Source: Tritrichomonas musculus (lineage: Eukaryota > Parabasalia > Tritrichomonadida > Tritrichomonadidae). Taken from it: a stretch of DNA of 64,000 nt. The translations under genes and the position numbers were made by a program. The stretch is from positions 4,340,001-4,404,000 of the forward strand of contig JAPFFF010000006.1 in assembly GCA_039105265.1 (NCBI GenBank), written 5' to 3'. Of this stretch, positions 10,020 through 21,025 are shown one piece after another. The notes below the pieces were generated by a model that saw only the letters and a list, made by a program, of their open reading frames with translations, had not been told where the DNA came from and did no database searches. Every line of letters starts with the position of its first letter. Within the stretch, counting starts at the first letter, position 1.

Positions 10020-13000
10020 ATGAGTTACTCTACGAAGAGAACTCCAAAAAAGTTTTCGACCACTACAAATAAACAATCATTAACACATAAAAGTATAAAA
10101 AACACCAAGGGTGAAAATACCGGCCAACGAAGTGTTGAAAAGCCTGCAAATTCTGATCAATATCATTCGATTGCTAGACGTCGAATTATGGCCCAAAAAA
10201 CAAAGAGTGATGAAGTAAGAAAATTCAGAGATATGGTTCGTGAAGTTTATCATCAGTCAGATCGTTTGTCTTCTTTTGTTCAAACGTCAGTTTTATCAGC
10301 TCCTCTTGAAGTTACTTCTGATCGTTATTTGCTTGGCCAATACAAATTTCCAAAAGATCAATCCAAAGTTGAAAGCTTAGAAACGTCTTCACAACATAGC
10401 TCAGAAATTGGCCAAGACCAAGAATTTGACCAAGAGCAATTAATGATGCAAATACGAACTCAGATTCAAAACAGATATCAAAAGCAACAGGAACTTGAAA
10501 ATGCAAAGAAAAATCAAAAAAAGCAAAAAAAAGCTCAATCACAAAAAATAGATAATAAAAATAAAAATCCAACTCAGAATGAAGAAGAACCAAAAGATAA
10601 AGATAAAATTATTATCGATGGATCTAAATATCTTAGAGAGCCAATTGCTAATACAGATGTAAATCAGCTTGAAGAGGAAGAAGATGAAGAATCCAAAAAT
10701 CATCTTCAAGATCAAGATAAACAGTTTGATGATTTTAATGAAGATAGTAATTCACAAACAAATGAAAATAACGAAGTCCAAAGAAAATCTGAAGAAGAAG
10801 ATAATGCTGAAGAAGAATTAGAAAATGAACTAAAAAACGGAGAACAACTTGCAAACGAAAAAAATGAAGAAATTCAATTAATAGAACCTGACAATGAAAC
10901 TAAAAAAGAAACTGAACCTCAAAAGCCATCTTCAAATTTTAATGACGAAGCACTTGAAGTTATGAAAGAAGCTACAGAAGAAATTGAAGCTGAACTAGAA
11001 ATTGAAGCAGACATACTTGAAGAAGAAGAAACTCAATACGAAAACGAAACTCATAAATCATTAGATAATGGGGCTAATGAAACTCCAGAGAACGTATACC
11101 TTGAAGAAGAGGAAGAAGAAGAATATCATCAAGATGAGCCAGAAAATGAAACTCAAGAAGAAGCTATAAATTTTAATAAAGATGAGTTTTTGACTCCCGA
11201 AAAAATTACATATGAAATTCGTGAACGAAATCTCAATCAAGAGTTAGAAACTCCAGAAAATAATATGAAAGAACCTAGTTCAGAAGGAAACATTCCAGAA
11301 AAAAATAGTACTGAACTTGAAAATCAAGTAAAAAATGAAAAAGAAGCTCAAAAAATCCTACCGAATAGCAACCATCATAATGAAGAGCAAGAACAACGAT
11401 TAGATGACGCTGAAGAGTCAGTTCAAGAGGATAATATTACAAATCATTACGAAAACAAGGTTTTCAAAATTAATGACCCAAGTTCACCAACAAACAGACT
11501 TAATGACGACCAAAAGTTTGAAAATTATCAAAACAGACAAAACAAAGATCATATCGAATCTATAAATATTCCAAATCAAAATTTATTTAAACGTCAGCTT
11601 AATTTTAGCGATATTGATAATTATAATCCAAACACTCGACCTCTTGTTTCCCCACGTTCATACAAATCTCCATTCTCACCACAAACAAAATTGCTGGATC
11701 AATTCCAATTCGCACCACTTGATCCAGATGATCCAAGTCTTAAGCATTCAGGCGAAATGCTTCTAGAAATTTCTGTCAGACCATTTTTATACAATCTCTC
11801 AATTAAATACGGACAACCGATTAAGCGCCTAAGAGAAATCCCTGAATATGAATTCAAAGATTGGAAATCTATGGGCTTTCAATGGATTTGGCTTTATGGT
11901 GTATGGACGTTAGGAGAAAATTGCCTGAACTTCGATCTTACAGATCCTTATTTATTAGAAAGGTATAACGAGGTTCTTCCTGGATGGCAGAAAGATGATG
12001 TTATTGGATACCCGTTATCAATCGTTTCATATCAAGTCAATCCTGAAATTGGTGACATTGAAGATTTAATCTGGTTCCGAAACAAGTTGAAAGAATCAAA
12101 AATCAAATTAATGCTGGACTTTGTACCTAATCACACCGCTATTGACGCACCAGAAGTTACAGAACATCCAGAATACTACATTCATGCATCACATTCCGAT
12201 ATAGCTGAAGGAATTGATGATAAAAAATTCATAATTAACAAAGGCAACATCGCATTTGGTGCTGGGAAATTCATGCCACCAATGCGTTTTACTGCACAAT
12301 TGAATATTTTCAATGAAAAAGCCAAAGAAATGCAAATTTCCAACTTAATATCAATCTCTAAGCTTTGTGATGGCGTTCGTGTTCATCTAGCTCAATACCT
12401 TATTACAGAGCAATTTAACACATTTTGGAAAAAAGAGCTAGCTCAAAGTGGCTTTAAAGTCCCAGAAACAGAGTTTTGGAAAGACGCAATTGACAGAGTT
12501 CGTTCTAATCATCCAGATTTCATTATGATGGCAGAAACATATGGTATTGAAAATCAAATGAAGCTTATCGAATGCGGATTTAGCTACATTTATGAAAAAG
12601 AATTAATTGATCATTTAGTATCAAATGATGTTGCCGGTTTCCGCAATTTAATATTCCAAAACCACTTTATTACAGACAAGATGGTTCATTTCATTGAAAA
12701 CCACGACGAAAAAAGAATGGTAACCAGATTCTTTGGTAATCGAAAAGCAGCTATGACAGCTTCTGCTGCTCTTTTAACACTCCCTGGAATCAGATTAATA
12801 AACATGCAGCAATGGCTTGGTTATACAAAACAAATTGATGTTAATTTACGCCGAGCTGAAATAGAAAAATGCGATATTGAAATTGTAAAATTTTATAATC
12901 GTTTATTTTCAGTTCTTGATTCAAATGCCCTCCGCTATGGAACTTGGGAACCATTGAAAGTCAATGATGATAACGATAAAATTATTGCTTGGAAATGGGT

Positions 13001-13214
13001 TAAGAATGGTCAACATATTCTGGTTACAATAAACTTCAATAATTGCTGGTCTCAAGGTAAAGTTATTTGTGAAGATGCAAATACGGATAATAGGACTATT
13101 TATGTTAGAGAAATGATATCTGAAACATATTATACGAGAGATCCTTATGAAATGAGAAAAAATGGCTTAGTTTTGTCAATGGAACCTTATCAAGCTCAAA
13201 TATTTGAATATTAA
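10020..13214 (+). CDS. Acidic protein with C-terminal GH13 amylase-like domain, nucleophile missing
   Basis: A 1064-residue protein. Residues 1 to ~575 are basic, then extremely Glu/Asn/Gln-rich, and predicted disordered. From about residue 580 to the end it has a glycoside hydrolase family 13 (alpha-amylase) barrel. Conserved region I is present (DFVPNH, D700-H705), as are region III (MAETYG, E839, the acid/base) and region IV (IENHDE, D896). Region II normally reads G-x-R-x-D with the catalytic Asp, but here it is GVRVHLAQYL, so His789 stands in the nucleophile position (codon CAT at 12384-12386). Without it, normal retaining glycosidase activity is not expected. The protein may bind glycan or act as a scaffold, as the GH13-like SLC3A2 heavy chain does in animals. 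No signal peptide is seen, so it is probably cytosolic. The stop is TAAAA. Confidence 0.9.
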   Translation: MSYSTKRTPKKFSTTTNKQSLTHKSIKNTKGENTGQRSVEKPANSDQYHSIARRRIMAQKTKSDEVRKFRDMVREVYHQSDRLSSFVQTSVLSAPLEVTSDRYLLGQYKFPKDQSKVESLETSSQHSSEIGQDQEFDQEQLMMQIRTQIQNRYQKQQELENAKKNQKKQKKAQSQKIDNKNKNPTQNEEEPKDKDKIIIDGSKYLREPIANTDVNQLEEEEDEESKNHLQDQDKQFDDFNEDSNSQTNENNEVQRKSEEEDNAEEELENELKNGEQLANEKNEEIQLIEPDNETKKETEPQKPSSNFNDEALEVMKEATEEIEAELEIEADILEEEETQYENETHKSLDNGANETPENVYLEEEEEEEYHQDEPENETQEEAINFNKDEFLTPEKITYEIRERNLNQELETPENNMKEPSSEGNIPEKNSTELENQVKNEKEAQKILPNSNHHNEEQEQRLDDAEESVQEDNITNHYENKVFKINDPSSPTNRLNDDQKFENYQNRQNKDHIESINIPNQNLFKRQLNFSDIDNYNPNTRPLVSPRSYKSPFSPQTKLLDQFQFAPLDPDDPSLKHSGEMLLEISVRPFLYNLSIKYGQPIKRLREIPEYEFKDWKSMGFQWIWLYGVWTLGENCLNFDLTDPYLLERYNEVLPGWQKDDVIGYPLSIVSYQVNPEIGDIEDLIWFRNKLKESKIKLMLDFVPNHTAIDAPEVTEHPEYYIHASHSDIAEGIDDKKFIINKGNIAFGAGKFMPPMRFTAQLNIFNEKAKEMQISNLISISKLCDGVRVHLAQYLITEQFNTFWKKELAQSGFKVPETEFWKDAIDRVRSNHPDFIMMAETYGIENQMKLIECGFSYIYEKELIDHLVSNDVAGFRNLIFQNHFITDKMVHFIENHDEKRMVTRFFGNRKAAMTASAALLTLPGIRLINMQQWLGYTKQIDVNLRRAEIEKCDIEIVKFYNRLFSVLDSNALRYGTWEPLKVNDDNDKIIAWKWVKNGQHILVTINFNNCWSQGKVICEDANTDNRTIYVREMISETYYTRDPYEMRKNGLVLSMEPYQAQIFEY

Positions 13215-13685
13215 AAATATTTTATTTCTAATGTTTATTAAAATAAACTTATTCTTCTACTTTATTTTAGCTTTTTGGATCTTTACTTATATTAATATAC
13301 AAATGACATTTCATACTTTTTACTCTTTTTATGGTTAGATTGAATTCAAAAGTTATTCATTGTTGAAATTATATAATGCTATATTCTCAATTGCCCTTAT
13401 ATTTAGAGCTGATATTTTAACTACTCTATATATTGAAACTAAAGGCTACTGTACGGCATAATTAATTTTTATATATTTACAAAGAATTAAAGTGGCACCT
13501 CCCAAAATATATTTCAAATGTTAATTCCAAGATAATCTAAACTATCAAAAAGCACATATTTACGGCTTCATTTAATATTAGGTAACAAAGATAAAATCAA
13601 TTCTCTAAATTTATATAACAACGTATAATCAATTCTCCATAATAAATAATTTATCTAAATATTAATTATAATTAATCCGCAGATC
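13215..13685. other. AT-rich intergenic region
   Basis: Spacer of 471 bp between convergent genes. No reading frame, repeat or RNA gene is recognised. Confidence 0.6.
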
Positions 13686-14447
13686 TTATAACGACAAAGA
13701 GCTAAACCATGGATGCATAAGACATTCTTTAATAGAAATCCGTTTTAATGGATTTTTTTCAAGCATTCGACCAATAAGATCAATAAAATCATTGCTTAAG
13801 TTCTTAGTGAAATCAAAATATGGTTTTTTTGTAAGTGCGTCATATGAATAAGAATATAAATCGGAAGAGTCAAAAGGAAAATAGCCTAAAACAGATGCAT
13901 ACAATGTAATTCCAAGCGACCAAACATCGATCTTATTATCATAAGATCTACAATTTATTATTTCAGGTGCTAAATAAGGCAAAGTTCCACATCCATTAGG
14001 CAAATTTTTCCTTTTTTGATTATAACAAAGATCGAAATCAATTAATTTTAAATTCCTTTTTTCTGTTATAATAACATTTTCAAGTTTGATGTCTCGGTGA
14101 ATGATTTTTCTTTCATGTAGATATTGAATTGCTTCAAAAATAATTTTGAATCGATATTTAGCTTCATTTTCACTAAAAGTTCCATTTTCGTTTATATATT
14201 CGACTAAATCTCTTCCACTTTCAAGAACAAGAATTTTTTTCGATCCTTCTTCAAAATATTCAATTAATTTAATGATTCCTTCATGATGTAAATCAGATAA
14301 AATCAATCTTTCATTTTCCAATGCATTTTCATTATTTGATATTTTTAATACTAGAGATTCAGAAGTTTTATTTGAAAAAGCACTGTAAACAATAGAATTT
14401 TTACCTTCGCCTATTTTGGAAATACACTGATAATTTCCAATCAGCAT
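13686..14447 (-). CDS. Small Ser/Thr protein kinase (CAMK-like)
   Basis: A 253-residue protein made almost only of a kinase domain. The ATG at 14447 is preferred over the adjacent TTG because an initiator match ends one base before it. Motifs in order: glycine-rich loop IGEGKNSIV (about 12-20), ATP-binding lysine LVLK (K35), likely alpha-C Glu E46, HRDIKLEN (D119, N124), then LIDFDLC where DFG reads DFD (D137-D139), APE (YLAPE) and DVWSLGITLY. All catalytic residues are present, so it is likely active despite the DFD variant. The HRDIKLEN and DVWSLG pattern fits the CAMK/SNF1-like group. No regulatory domain follows. Substrate and pathway are unknown. Confidence 0.9.
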   Translation of the reverse strand: MLIGNYQCISKIGEGKNSIVYSAFSNKTSESLVLKISNNENALENERLILSDLHHEGIIKLIEYFEEGSKKILVLESGRDLVEYINENGTFSENEAKYRFKIIFEAIQYLHERKIIHRDIKLENVIITEKRNLKLIDFDLCYNQKRKNLPNGCGTLPYLAPEIINCRSYDNKIDVWSLGITLYASVLGYFPFDSSDLYSYSYDALTKKPYFDFTKNLSNDFIDLIGRMLEKNPLKRISIKECLMHPWFSSLSL

Positions 14448-14461
14448 CAAATGAAAAGTGA
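14448..14461 (-). promoter_or_regulatory. Initiator element of the small kinase gene
   Basis: On the minus strand TCACTTTTCATTTG sits directly before the ATG. Twelve of thirteen positions fit the trichomonad initiator TCAYTWYTCATTA, where transcription starts at the A of TCA. The mRNA would then have a leader of about a dozen bases, as is usual in trichomonads. Confidence 0.7.
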
Positions 14462-15481
14462 ACTTAAATTTTTATAAATTTTTTCAAAATTTTGAACCAA
14501 CTTTTTCAATATATCAACTTTTAATAAAAAATTATGACCAGTCAAAGTCAAGATTTTAATTTTATTGAGGATTTATCTAAGCTTTAAACTGATGGTCATT
14601 TTGGGCTGTAAATGACCAGTAATAACATATTTTTAGCTTTAAATGGCTTGTACCAACTAAAATTATTTAATTTTTCCTTTAAAAAAGATCAAATGCTAAA
14701 AAGTGACCTTTGATCATTTAAAGCCTAGGGATTCATTGAATTATATTTAAGCATCAAAAAAATAATTATTCTCCTGGAGAATTTCTCACTTAACAATGAT
14801 CATTTCAAATAAATAACTTATCAAAAAGTTAAACTTTTTAAGATACTATACTAATATTAGAGTTTCTAGTATAGTATCTTGTCATCAATGGACATGTAAT
14901 CGTGATCACAACAAATAGAAAAAAAAGATTTAACATCCACTTAATTTTAATTTGATGTTGATACTTCTATCAATAGAAAACAATAATTTTTTTTTTTATA
15001 AATTACGTTGGTGATATACGCTTATTACATATGAATCCAACACACAACATAAATTTTAAAGCATAAAGTATTTTTATTTCAATTAATTTAATGCCAAATT
15101 ACTTCTTATATTATTTGAAAATAAATACCTCTTTTTGAATTTCATTAGAACATATTTAAATATAAAAAATATACTTAAATCTTATTTCAATCTGAAATTG
15201 ACCAAAAACTAATCAGAAAACAAGAAAACAAGTAATGAAAACCAAGAAAATGATGTGAAATTGGAACTCCCCAAATATCAAAATTAAATAGAAAACAATT
15301 AAATTAAACCAGCAATTTTGATAAGAAAATCTGTTGTAATCTTGAATAATTTTTAAAATACTGTTTGAGGATGCCACATGATAAAATAAATGTAATTATT
15401 GAGATTAATAAAAAATTGAGATTTTTATTTCACCATAAATTCACCAGTATTATCTCTCAAATTTGAACCAAAATTTAATAA
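14462..15481. other. Intergenic region with hairpins
   Basis: A 1-kb spacer between divergent genes. It holds a perfect inverted repeat (listed at 14840-14880), a smaller one (GGTCATTT...AAATGACC, near 14594-14620), and CAAAAAGTT/AACTTTTT words near 14822-14838. No gene is seen. Confidence 0.6.
14840..14880. repeat. Perfect 14-bp inverted repeat
   Basis: AAGATACTATACTA at 14840-14853 is exactly mirrored by TAGTATAGTATCTT at 14867-14880 around a 13-base loop. It lies in a promoter-containing spacer and could be a hairpin or a remnant of a short element. Confidence 0.7.
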
Positions 15482-18169
15482 ATGATTGATGTTATTACAA
15501 AACCATCTTTACAAGAAATAAACAATTATTCAAACGAAACACTTATATCATCATCCGATATTCGGCCACCACAATGCTTTCATATAGACAGTTTTTTTCT
15601 CTGTACCAGTGAATTGTGGTATTTTCAAAGATCACAACCATTGCAATGGAAAAAAGAATCTCAGCTACCTTTTCAAAAAAGGCAAGGACAATCAATGACT
15701 TCAACTCCATCTGGCATTGTTTTTTTTGGCGGGCAAAGCGATCTTTTAACATATAACGATTTATGGATTTATAATAAAGGCCAGTGGTCATATGTTACCT
15801 GCGATATTCCAGCACGAGCAAATCATGCTGCCGCTTGCGATAAAAATGGACGTCTCGTTATTTGTGGAGGAACAACAGAAAATCAAGCCGTTTTACATGA
15901 TTTATATGTTATTGATCTCAAAACTCAAAAAGTTAAAGAATTAAAAATACCTGACTTCCCTCCAGTTTCGCATGAACACAGCTTAACTCTTCTTCCCGAT
16001 GGAACCTTTGTATTATTTGGAGGAGAAATGAAATTATCAAGCGACAATAAAGTTCAATCAATCGAATACAATATGTATATTTTGGATCTCGAGAAAAAAA
16101 CTGTCAATAAAATTGAAACAGACTTTCAAAATAAAATCGATTCTCATTTCACAGCTGTTATATATGGAATGCTATTTGTATTTGGCGGATCAGATAGAAA
16201 AGTATGGATGTTCAATTTTGATCATCATGTTTGGATTCCTTTTTCACTTCCCAAATTTAATAATAATGAGTTTAGACCATATTATGTTTTTTCGTCATTT
16301 TTATTTACAGAAGACAAATGTTTACATCTCGTAAGCGATGATTTCAAGAAACTTGCTACTGTTCCAGTTTTTGGGGAACCACCTCCAAGCGATCCTTATA
16401 TTTTGAAAAATCATCCTCACTTTATTCACTTTTTGAGGACCAATTTAATTAAAGCCCATGACTTTTTTAAAGAATATGAACCATCATCTAAAGAAGTTCT
16501 GCCTGAGCAAAGAGTCATTCTCGATCAAGTTCGATCAAGATTCAGACAAAAAAATGAAAAAGTTAAAATCGTTCCAGATAAAAGCGTGGAAAACATTTAT
16601 AAATTAATTGATACATTAAATGCAATAGAATACCTAATGCTTCATGCAAAAAAAATCCAAAAATTAATGGAATTTTCTTCATTAACTAGTAATATCGATC
16701 TTTCTAAGGACAGAAAACAAGACGAAGAAGCTTTCCTCACATTATCTGAACAAAAATTGAATCAATTAATATCTGTTCATCAGGTTATAGTTGATATTCA
16801 AAATTTAATGATACTTCGTGCAAAAGAACTAAAGCCTCTAAATGAACAATGTGAGTCTCTTATACGCGACATTGAAAATTCAACCTTTTTCACTCTATCA
16901 GAAGCACATTCCTCAAGCAATAGTATCGAAGAACAAACAGACAGTTTAGATTTACAAATGAGCACTGACGAAAAGAAAAAGAAGAAAAAGAAAGCCCCAT
17001 CTTCAGTTCCTCCTGATTCATCAAAACGGACTTCTCGACATGATCGAGATAAACGCTCAAGTAGAAAAGCTTCTGAATTTGGCTCAAAGCATTCAAGTCT
17101 TTCATTTGAACAACTTGCTGAAGATTCGAAACAACTTGCTCATACAATATCATTTGAGCGACAACGCTATGAAAATGAGATGAAATCCCAAAATATTAAA
17201 GATAAAGAAAATGAAATATCTAGCATTCAACAATCCGATGTTGTATTAAATATTCTTGATCAGCTATGCAACGTTTCACAAAGAGAAATTCATTTCATGA
17301 GTCAAATTCGCCCTGTTTGTGACAACTTTTTCAATGTTCTTTCAGATTTGACCAATTTACGTGAATCAGAATTAACAATAGATGATGAAGCTACTCGAGC
17401 TTTATCAACAAAATTGTCAAAAATCAAAAATGATGAAAAAATGATGAAAAAATTAAAAGTTCAGCTTGAAAATACTTTAAATGTTCTAAGCACATCAATA
17501 AATGAACTATCAACAGTTGGCAACAAAAATAAGCAACAAAAAGAACAAGGAAATAATGAGGCCGATAAACCAACCCCAGTACCCACCATTAGAAAGAATT
17601 TATCATTTGAATTACTTGGCAATGAAATTCCAGATGATGATGAACAGATGTTTGTAACAAAACAAAAAATAAGACTAGAAAATCAAATTCAATTATTAAA
17701 GCCCTTGAAAAAAGTGGAAAAAGCAATAAGCGATATTGGAGAATGGATTCAAGATGCAGATCCAATCATAGGCACAAAAGCAACACGAGATCTGGTTAAT
17801 TCAACAGTTAGTTCATTTAAAGGTGACTTTAATTTAAGGCTTATGAACAAACCGGCAAATAATGACAATAAACCAACATCTTCAATTATATTTCCAAAAT
17901 TCAAGAGTGTTGAAATTGTTAAGGAGAATTCTAATAAAGAAAAAGATGACAAATCTTACAGACCTGTTTCTGCTTCGATTTATCAATCAAAAAAACAAAA
18001 ACTATCCTTATTACCTGCCGATGATAATCCACCTTCCTGCTTGGCAGATTTATTCACTCCTTTTGATGATTCTGCTGGCAACGAGATGACATTTGTTGAT
18101 GATTTAGAAAAAGTTTTGACCAGAATTGAACTCAATATTTATCAAATGAACCCTATATCAAAGATTTAA
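15482..18169 (+). CDS. Kelch-repeat protein with coiled-coil tail
   Basis: An 895-residue protein. Residues ~50-290 contain five to six Kelch blades, recognisable by GG-type turns spaced from aromatic residues (VFFGGQ, VICGGT, VLFGGE, FVFGGS) followed by DLW, DLY, MYILDLE and VWMFN strands. Kelch propellers bind partner proteins. Residues ~330-460 and 560-690 are helical coiled-coil regions. Between them lies a Ser/Lys-rich linker with a poly-Lys run (KKKKKK, near 503). Kelch propeller plus coiled coil is a common trichomonad layout, resembling cytoskeletal or tip-complex Kelch proteins elsewhere. No F-box, BTB or catalytic domain is present. The start ATG is the first in frame. Confidence 0.85.
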   Translation: MIDVITKPSLQEINNYSNETLISSSDIRPPQCFHIDSFFLCTSELWYFQRSQPLQWKKESQLPFQKRQGQSMTSTPSGIVFFGGQSDLLTYNDLWIYNKGQWSYVTCDIPARANHAAACDKNGRLVICGGTTENQAVLHDLYVIDLKTQKVKELKIPDFPPVSHEHSLTLLPDGTFVLFGGEMKLSSDNKVQSIEYNMYILDLEKKTVNKIETDFQNKIDSHFTAVIYGMLFVFGGSDRKVWMFNFDHHVWIPFSLPKFNNNEFRPYYVFSSFLFTEDKCLHLVSDDFKKLATVPVFGEPPPSDPYILKNHPHFIHFLRTNLIKAHDFFKEYEPSSKEVLPEQRVILDQVRSRFRQKNEKVKIVPDKSVENIYKLIDTLNAIEYLMLHAKKIQKLMEFSSLTSNIDLSKDRKQDEEAFLTLSEQKLNQLISVHQVIVDIQNLMILRAKELKPLNEQCESLIRDIENSTFFTLSEAHSSSNSIEEQTDSLDLQMSTDEKKKKKKKAPSSVPPDSSKRTSRHDRDKRSSRKASEFGSKHSSLSFEQLAEDSKQLAHTISFERQRYENEMKSQNIKDKENEISSIQQSDVVLNILDQLCNVSQREIHFMSQIRPVCDNFFNVLSDLTNLRESELTIDDEATRALSTKLSKIKNDEKMMKKLKVQLENTLNVLSTSINELSTVGNKNKQQKEQGNNEADKPTPVPTIRKNLSFELLGNEIPDDDEQMFVTKQKIRLENQIQLLKPLKKVEKAISDIGEWIQDADPIIGTKATRDLVNSTVSSFKGDFNLRLMNKPANNDNKPTSSIIFPKFKSVEIVKENSNKEKDDKSYRPVSASIYQSKKQKLSLLPADDNPPSCLADLFTPFDDSAGNEMTFVDDLEKVLTRIELNIYQMNPISKI

Positions 18170-18526
18170 TTGATACCGTTTAATATGTGCCATGATTTTT
18201 TTTAACCTTATATTTCGGATTTGTAATTTACTTTCTTTCTTCAATATATAGATTTTTTTTAAATAAATATATCCATTATTTTTTTGCATTATTTAAATTA
18301 ACATTTTCATTCAAAGAACTAATATTTTACCGTTTGAAATGGCCTTTAATTTCTTTTTAAAGATTTAACAACATATTCGGATTATTTTGTATTTGATTAT
18401 CCATTTTTTAAAATTGATCAAACTTTTTTTCAACCGAAATAAAAATGATTAAAAACAAATAATAGTATTACATTTATATATATAATTATAAGAAGATAAA
18501 TCAAACAACAAAAACAAATTTAACAT
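18170..18526. other. AT-rich intergenic region between convergent genes
   Basis: A 357-bp spacer between two 3' ends. Only AT-rich low-complexity sequence was seen. Confidence 0.6.
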
Positions 18527-21025
18527 TTATTCCGGCTTAATCATGCTTGCCGAAGGATTGACTATTTTCATAAGTTCATTAGCTAGCGCTCTAATATCAG
18601 GATTCTCCATATCATCAGCATCAACTTCAACAATATGCTTAATTCTATCCAAAGAACTGAACAAATGCGATTCTGCTGCCGAATTCGACAAAATAGCTCC
18701 AATTAGTTTTAAAGCCGAAAATCTGACTTTTGCTTTTTTACTATCAGAATAATGGGAAGCAATATCGAACAAAGTTTCCCAGTATTTATCCAGACTAATT
18801 TCTTTGCATTGGAAAGAAAATATAAACAATAAATCGACAGCTTGTTGCTCCTCATCACTTTTGAAATTCATTTTCAAAACTTGATCCAAATAACCATTAT
18901 TCATAAATTGTAAACAATCATTAGGAGTGAACTTTCTAACCGCTGAATTCAACATCAATAAACCTCTACGTGAACCATCTTGCTTAATTCCAAATTGTAT
19001 AAATCTTTTTCTATCTGAGAAATAAAAAGCATCACAACAAGGAATAAAAAGCTCTTCCTCAACAATAACGATCTTTTCTTCAATTAAATCAACAACATAT
19101 GGAAGTGGAAGACTTTCATGATGGAATTGGCCAGCGTAACAAACAACACATAAGCAAAATTTGGTGAAAAGATTTCTGTCGATTAATTGCGGCATAACAA
19201 AATTAGGAGGAAAGCGTGAAATCAATTCACATCGAAGATTTCGAATCGATTTTTCTTCGGTTTCATCATTAACGAATAATAATGAAAAAAGCGGAGAAGC
19301 GACACTTTCTCTTGTTGTGAAGAAAGAAACTGGCTGAGATCTTAAAACTAATAATGGAGCTAATTTATCATAAACTGTTTTTGGCTCAATTTTTAATTGA
19401 TCAATAATTGCAGAAAGAAGTCTTGTTTGATCATATAAAGGCGCAGATTTGGCAAGAAATGAAACAATAACATCGTTTGTCGGATTATCCCAAAGTCGTT
19501 TTAAAACCGGATTTGGATCTAGCATCAAAGATATTTTATTATCTTTTTCATTAACATCATTAACCCATTTTTCTACAATTTTTAAAGCTCTTTCTGTTGC
19601 TTTATTTTCACGATTTGTTGGCGAATTTTTTGAACTTTCCATATCAGCTGGAGAGGAAAACTGTTGAATTCCTCCAACTGCACAATCGAGAATGGTTCGA
19701 AGAAGAAGTTCAGGCTCTTTCGTTTCCTTTAAAATAAGCGACATTGATGCAGATGCGACAGATCGTTTTCGTTCATCTTTATCACTTAATAGATGAATCA
19801 ATGGAGGAACTATGAAAGTTGGTGGAACAGAAACAAAAAGCTTTGGAATATCAACACGCACATTAATAGCTTCATCACCAACCATTGGAAGAAGATTTGT
19901 AGCAATCATTTGGCGAATTGATTTGTCAATCGGGCCTTTCAAAATTCTCGAGAGAAGTTCAAGAGAATTCTTTCTTGCACATTCTTTTTCGGAAGATAAA
20001 AGTGGGAATAATTGCGGAACGCATTCTTTCGCGTTGGCTAAGGCCATCTCAGTAAGAAATGTAATTGCTATATCTGTTAGATCATCTTTTGATTCGAGAA
20101 TTTGTGAAAGTGAGTGTGGATCGAAGGCAGCAGTTTCTTGCCCATGAATTCCAAATCGAAAAAGAGATCGTGCAACACTTTGTATTGACATATTTGGCAT
20201 TGATAAGGCAACCGTTATTATTGACGAAAATTGCCCTTTCTCTGTTGATAAAGTAGCTAATTGCTCTCTGAGGTATTCATCTTCAAATCGACCAATAATT
20301 AATCCAAATTCAACCCAGTCACGAGGAGATTCAAAAGGAGATGGCGCAATTCTGTGCCAGATTTCTCGGCATCTGTCAATTGATGGTGGAATGTCAGTTC
20401 GGAGTAATGGTATAAAAGTAGTAAAAGATGGATCGCCAGAATTTTCGCTTAATAAGTGTAACAATTCTCGTGCTGCTGCCGAAGAAATCGGATGAACATT
20501 TTCCATCCATATTGAATACCGACTAGCGCACAATTGAAGTCTAATATCTGTGATTCCAGTAACTGAAAGTAAAAAAAGCGTAGTATTAAAAATTTCCATT
20601 TCAAATAAAGAAGCGACGTCTGAGGTAAATTTCTGAATTATGTCGATAAGCGATCCAATAATAGCTCGACCACATGAAGAAATAGCCAACACTCGAATAA
20701 TAATACAACATCCCATCGCCTGCCGTTTGATTGCACTATCATTCAAAAAACCAGTAATTGAATCAACAACGAACTTATCAAACTCGGTAGTAGCTTTTTC
20801 ATGAAGCCATTGTGCAACATCAAGATAAGGCTGTCGGCGTGCTTTTTTTGTTGTTCGTGTAATTTGTTCACAAATTGGACCAAGAATTACAGATGGATCT
20901 TGAGAAAAGGCATTGAAAACTGTTTCGCATGCAATTTCTAGCGATTCCACTTTACTTCCATGCAACTTTTTATGATTTTTAACTAAAATATCAAAAGATT
21001 GAGAAACAGATTTTGTTTGCTTCAT
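18527..21025 (-). CDS. Alpha-solenoid (HEAT/ARM-like) protein
   Basis: An 832-residue, largely helical protein. Repeated helical pairs such as SKNSLELLSRILKG-type segments, ARSLFRFG, VASASMSLILKE and VRFSALKLIGAIL are spaced at about 40 residues, which is the pattern of HEAT or armadillo repeats (about residues 30-440 and 690-820). These solenoids act as protein-binding scaffolds. No catalytic motif, membrane helix or signal peptide is seen. Specific assignment, for example to a proteasome chaperone, importin or TOG-type protein, is not possible from sequence reading alone. Composition is less AT-rich than the surroundings, consistent with a conserved housekeeping gene. Confidence 0.75.
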   Translation of the reverse strand: MKQTKSVSQSFDILVKNHKKLHGSKVESLEIACETVFNAFSQDPSVILGPICEQITRTTKKARRQPYLDVAQWLHEKATTEFDKFVVDSITGFLNDSAIKRQAMGCCIIIRVLAISSCGRAIIGSLIDIIQKFTSDVASLFEMEIFNTTLFLLSVTGITDIRLQLCASRYSIWMENVHPISSAAARELLHLLSENSGDPSFTTFIPLLRTDIPPSIDRCREIWHRIAPSPFESPRDWVEFGLIIGRFEDEYLREQLATLSTEKGQFSSIITVALSMPNMSIQSVARSLFRFGIHGQETAAFDPHSLSQILESKDDLTDIAITFLTEMALANAKECVPQLFPLLSSEKECARKNSLELLSRILKGPIDKSIRQMIATNLLPMVGDEAINVRVDIPKLFVSVPPTFIVPPLIHLLSDKDERKRSVASASMSLILKETKEPELLLRTILDCAVGGIQQFSSPADMESSKNSPTNRENKATERALKIVEKWVNDVNEKDNKISLMLDPNPVLKRLWDNPTNDVIVSFLAKSAPLYDQTRLLSAIIDQLKIEPKTVYDKLAPLLVLRSQPVSFFTTRESVASPLFSLLFVNDETEEKSIRNLRCELISRFPPNFVMPQLIDRNLFTKFCLCVVCYAGQFHHESLPLPYVVDLIEEKIVIVEEELFIPCCDAFYFSDRKRFIQFGIKQDGSRRGLLMLNSAVRKFTPNDCLQFMNNGYLDQVLKMNFKSDEEQQAVDLLFIFSFQCKEISLDKYWETLFDIASHYSDSKKAKVRFSALKLIGAILSNSAAESHLFSSLDRIKHIVEVDADDMENPDIRALANELMKIVNPSASMIKPE

